Shown here: piece by piece, positions 60,106-64,000 of the stretch
How positions within the stretch are numbered: position 1 is the stretch's first letter
How the letters are laid out: each line of letters begins with the position of its first letter
Assembly (NCBI RefSeq): GCF_022539665.2
Contig: NC_081331.1
Location: forward strand, 12,618,638-12,682,637
DNA from: Daphnia carinata
Lineage: Eukaryota; Arthropoda; Branchiopoda; Diplostraca; Daphniidae
DNA length: 64,000 bases
Direction: 5' to 3'
Position numbers and translations under genes: made by a program
Notes under the pieces: generated by a model
What the model saw: only the letters and a program-made list of their open reading frames with translations
Told to the model about the DNA's origin: nothing
Database searches by the model: none

Positions 60106-61755
60106 TTATTTCATTCTATGTAATATTTGATGAGCTAATGTGACTAAGGCTTGCTGGTAGGGGGAAGGGGTCAGCTGAGCAACTTGAGTTACAGCGTCGT
60201 TACAATATTGGCGTGCCAATTCTTTTGTCCGTTGCAACCCGTCTGAACGGAGCACCAAACGAAAGGCGGTTTCGGCGTCCCCGGGCTCTTGAAATCGACG
60301 CATAATCAGCGGGTTTAACTCAGGAAACTGAAATCGAAAGCGCAATGATTCATTTACGAGGCGTAGAAAGTATTAACGAAGGCCATTACTAAAAAAAAAA
60401 AAAAAAACCACTACCTTCTGTGCTGCAAACAGAACAGGTGCGGTTGCCAAACCAAGACGCAAATCGGCAGCTACCGGTTTTCCAACTTGAGCTGATGTGG
60501 CGATGAAATCGAGTAAGTCGTCAACCAGTTGAAATGCCATTCCTAACTGGCGGCCATATTGAAAGGCGATAGACTGTAAGGTGGAATCGGCTCCAGAAAG
60601 TACTGAGACCTTATGAAAAATCATTGCTCTTCATTTTGAAGTAATATAATTTAGATGGGGGAATTTTTAAAGGCTTCTTACCGCTTGGCAACTATAGGCA
60701 ATTAAGCTAGCAGTTTTCTTAAATGTTTTTTCGGAATAATGCGCGAATCTCTCATCTGTATTTTCTCGTGCGCCCAATTGCATGAATTCTCCCTGAACTA
60801 AATCGGCGAGAACCTAAATGTATTGATTTTTGAACATTAACGGCTCTGTTGGAAATTATGGTCATTTCCACCTGTGATAACAAGACGATGACTTGCTGGT
60901 TTTGAAGCCGTGCTAGCATGCCGGAAGCCACGGAGAGAATGAAATCTCCAGCTATGATCGACTGTGAAATACGGTAGTTGTGATAAATGAAGCTTTTTCA
61001 TGCTTTTTATCTTTTAATACTTTCTTCTGTCCCCAGAGAATGTTGACTGATGGTCTACTTCTTCTGCTATCCGCGATGTCTATTACGTCATCATGAACCA
61101 AGGACGCCGTATGAATCATTTCAGCTATTTGTGCAATCTTCTTCTGTTTTTGAATCACAGTCCTATCAGCAGCACAAAAATGCTCAGTATTAGTTTAGCC
61201 GCAAGTTTCCTATCAACATAAATAACAAACGGTGAGGTTTGATCTAGATGATAGTTAATTGCTCTAGCCATACACATGGTGATGACTGGTCGGACAGCTT
61301 TACCCTCTCCATTGAAATAGTACTGGGCTATTTGCCTCAGGTCAGGCTGTGTGTTGTTCAGACCCTGTATACATAATGTGTGAAACTTTATGTATAGTAA
61401 CGGTAATGAATATAATCACTATCAATTAACCTCTCGGATGTCTTCATAGAGACCTTCAAGGTCTGGCCTAACCAGTGTGTCAGCAGTGGGTATGTTTTCC
61501 TTGGGTACACTGACATTGGATGTGATACTAGGTACAGCTGTCTGAATCTGCTTATGTAATTCAGTAACCATCACAAATTTGTATAACCTAACTATGTGGA
61601 GAAATTAGAAATACCTTGCTGCGAAGTTGGAGAAGTGAAGTGTTTCTGGATAGCAACCAATGGTATCGCAAATTACCATTTCCAAGGTAAGACACGCGGG
61701 ACACTGTAAGACTTGTGTAGGCTAACAAGTTCGTTATCCTAGCACTAGCTACCAT
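60106..61755 (-). CDS. PDSS1: All-trans-polyprenyl (decaprenyl/nonaprenyl) diphosphate synthase subunit 1
   Basis: Eight exons: 61755-61615, about 61547-61431, 61364-61231, 61162-61021, 60961-60872, 60813-60682, 60609-60415, 60327-60106; about 390 residues. It makes the polyprenyl tail of ubiquinone from IPP and allylic diphosphates in the mitochondrion, with PDSS2 as partner in animals. Both Asp-rich motifs are present: HDDVID (about 154-159) in AEMIHTASLVHDDVIDIADSRR, and QLVDDLLD (about 279-286). GEGKAVRP, FKKTASLIAYSC and KPVAADLRLGLATAPVLFA also match. The N-terminal 45 residues are Arg/Ser/Leu-rich without acidic residues, as expected of a mitochondrial presequence. The exon 2 acceptor has three in-phase options within 9 bases; the exon 3 donor (GTTTGT at 61230) was chosen because it joins in phase. 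Confidence 0.93.
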
Positions 61756-62363
61756 GATGATTTAATAACAAGGATGGATGAGTCCGTCAACGCATACTTT
61801 CGCCTTTTAAAAAAACCAATAAATGCAGCAAACTATCCTTCGCGGGAAGAAAATATTTTTCACACACTACAATTATAACCCGTTTCTGAAGGCTGGAAAG
61901 AGATGACCGGTACACAATTGCTTAGCGAGTATTGTAACTACAATTCAACATTTGAGTGCTATAGTTTTAGCAGACGAAAAAGTCGGAAACCAAACGAAAT
62001 TCGTGGTGCGTACCATATGTAATGGTGTATCTTAGCTCAACTTCGCAGCTTGAGCAATAGTTAAATTGCAGACAAGATTGTCCAACCAATGTGTAATTTT
62101 CCTTCCATAATAAATTATTAGGTACTAAAAATAAAGTTTATTAATATAAAATAAAACGATTGCAACCTCTACACTTTTTTTTCTCGTCCCTTGAGTGACA
62201 ATGCCTTAAAAAGTCTTCAATTGCCTCGCTGTTTATGTTTTAAACGTTATTTCTGGTCACGTTTGTTACTTTTGTTTCCCCATTATTAGTATAAAATAGT
62301 TCTTCCCTATCAAGCAATTAAATAATAATTTTTCAATTTATATGTAGGTATATTACCACAATA
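61756..62363. promoter_or_regulatory. Divergent promoter region of PDSS1 and MRPL32
   Basis: About 600 bases between two start codons pointing apart. AT-rich, no TATA box suited to either gene, no other ORF. Two mitochondrial genes share it. Confidence 0.5.
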
Positions 62364-63096
62364 ATGGCTGGACCTTTATTAAAATATTTGACTGATGCCT
62401 TGGTGAAGTTTGAATATGTATACCTAACACCTTTGCTAAGGAGACCTCCAACTCCACAGTGGATCCCATTAGTGGTGCAGACACCTCAACAGTTAATGGA
62501 TAAAGATGCATCATTTGACATTAAAAGTATTTTCGATGGATTCTTATGGGGAGTACCTACCTGCCGACGCAGTGCTGAAAAGCGTATGATGAGAAAGTAT
62601 GGTGCTCCCAACTGGCACAACAAACTTATTCTCCCACGAAAGGATATCAAAACCTGTGGTACTTGTGGCCACAATCATGAAGCAGGCCGTTTATGTCGTA
62701 AGTATTAGGGTATGCAAAGTGTAAATTGTTCAAGAAACATACACATCTTCTTCATTCCTAGCAAATTGTTACTCCAAAGTCAAAGCTGAGACATCTGTTT
62801 TGCAAGAAAAAATGGTTCAGGAACTGGGTCTTGATCCCATAGATAAAGAAATCGCCATTGTATATCAAGGAGAGAAGAATCAGTTCGACGATGAGTTTTT
62901 CAAGGTTCACCACAAATATCTTTCAGTTGAAGCTAGTATTAACTTTTCATTCGTTTGCGTGAAGGGTAAAAGAGTTGTCCAAATGGAAAAACCTCGACCA
63001 AAATGGTTTAGCAAAAACCTACTCCAGAAAAGTGGACCAAATTCTGATTTGGGCAACAGTGAAGTCACAACTATAAAACCTCATGATTTAGGCTAA
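62364..63096 (+). CDS. MRPL32: Mitochondrial large-subunit ribosomal protein bL32m
   Basis: Exons 62364-62697, 62762-62904 and 62965-63096 give 202 residues. The family zinc ribbon is clear: KTCGTCGHNHEAGRLC then PNCYSKV, with Cys98, Cys101, Cys111 and Cys114. The IVYQGEKN and GKRVVQMEKPRPKWFSKN segments match the C-terminal half of animal L32. The N-terminal stretch is the presequence plus processed region; in yeast and mammals the m-AAA protease matures this protein before it joins the ribosome. The third exon is uncertain: the 60-base intron 62905-62964 has no stop and keeps frame, so reading straight through would add 20 residues. I favour the intron because GKRVV follows directly after the acidic EFFK segment in homologues. 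Confidence 0.88.
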
Positions 63097-63310
63097 TATT
63101 TTTCGTCCTACCTGGTTAGTCTATGAGAAAAATACACCATTTTTGACTTTACTGCTATACCACCGTGTATTCAATTGGAACCAATTTGTTGGCCGACGGT
63201 AGCATAAGATAAAATCACCAATATAAAATTTTCTAAGGAAAAGCACTCCGATAGAGGCCCATGAAAAATATTGCATTGCCATTTGCTTCGAACTCTCATT
63301 GCAGGACTGC

Positions 63311-64000
63311 TTATAGCTTTCCGTCTGGGTGCCGCTCGATTATCATTCCAACGCCCTGCATTGCAAAGCAGTTTCATTACAACTGTGCCCAACATATACT
63401 GTTCCAAAATGGAGACTCGCAACATTTGGAACCCTGAAAGTAGGGTTTCTTTTCTATCAGCACGCTTAATCGCACTGGGATGTAACCCATGTACACTGTC
63501 CGGCGATCCCTACCAGTGAACTGACGTGCCAAAAGAGAAAACCAAACTAAACTTCATTCATACCTGACCACCTGCAGCACACGCGGCTATGCATGCGTAT
63601 TTACCGTCTTCGTGAATCAATCTGTTTGCTGCATGAATAGCCAATCGAACTCCTTAAAAATTGAATAAAAACAAATTAATTAATTAAAATGTAACCGAAA
63701 ATCCAATTTATGAAGTAAATGGCGAAAACCTGTAGCTCCAAATGGATGGCCTATTGAGAGAGATCCACCCCATAGGTTAAACTTGCTCATATCTGGGGCT
63801 CCGATTTTGCCAGACCGTCCCATATACGTCTTGCAGAACCAGTCCGAGTCCATAGCGCTAAGATTGGCCAAAATTTGTGCCTAAATACGTGTCGAAAATG
63901 ATGCTAGAGTACACCGGGCTTATTGCCAAAGAAAAACAAGAGTGAAATTTACCGCAAATGCTTCATGAACTTCCCACACATCAATGTCATTCATCCCGAG
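63311..64000 (-). CDS. HADHB: Mitochondrial trifunctional protein beta subunit (3-ketoacyl-CoA thiolase), 3' part
   Basis: Four exons are in the window: 64000-63953 (cut by the window edge), 63880-63730, 63652-63564 and 63355-63311; the gene starts beyond 64000. The product is the C-terminal ~110 residues: [57 protein letters not shown] (thiolase signature with the catalytic His) and [14 protein letters not shown] (signature with the second catalytic Cys). AMDSDWF and the Met-Gly-Arg segment are specific to the beta subunit of the trifunctional protein rather than other thiolases. It cleaves 3-ketoacyl-CoA in long-chain beta-oxidation, bound to HADHA on the inner membrane. The tail ends RHPDGKL. 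It converges with MRPL32, the two stops being 214 bases apart. Confidence 0.95.

Overview
The window is animal nuclear DNA. Genes are split by short GT-AG introns (many 60-100 bases), intergenic gaps in the right half are small, and every recognisable protein is a metazoan orthologue. The compact structure, the four-codon first exons of secreted proteins, and the many long homopolymer runs fit a branchiopod crustacean, most likely Daphnia. That is inference from style; no species marker is present.

Layout. Bases 1 to about 21.9 kb hold no gene I can support. This stretch is full of poly-T/A/C/G runs and microsatellites, and ends in a possible TATA promoter with a non-coding first exon (21874-22301). 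From 23.0 to 28.4 kb lies SCAPER (minus), divergent from an arylsulfatase B-like sulfatase (plus, 29.0-31.4 kb). From 32 to 38 kb is a run of small extracellular-protein genes: a Cys-rich fragment, a Pro/Asn-rich secreted protein, a 94-residue basic secreted protein and a short-chain collagen. A 2.1 kb array of diverged palindromic repeats follows (39.5-41.7 kb).

The rest is dense and mostly on the minus strand: a DENND4/Crag Rab exchange factor (25 coding exons, with an apparent one-base frameshift), HMG-CoA reductase, a soluble IRE1-like kinase lacking the luminal, membrane and RNase parts, and the CoQ prenyl-chain synthase PDSS1. Then come mitochondrial ribosomal protein L32 (plus) and the 3' end of HADHB (minus, cut by the window edge).

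Functional links: HMGCR and PDSS1 are the committed step and a late branch of the isoprenoid/ubiquinone pathway, on one strand within 10 kb. PDSS1, MRPL32 and HADHB are all mitochondrial. The most unusual gene is the IRE1-like kinase. Exon coordinates come from reading splice sites by eye; phases were checked to close for every multi-exon gene except DENND4 exon 13, and the 5' end of the Cys-rich fragment (32064-32508) was not found.
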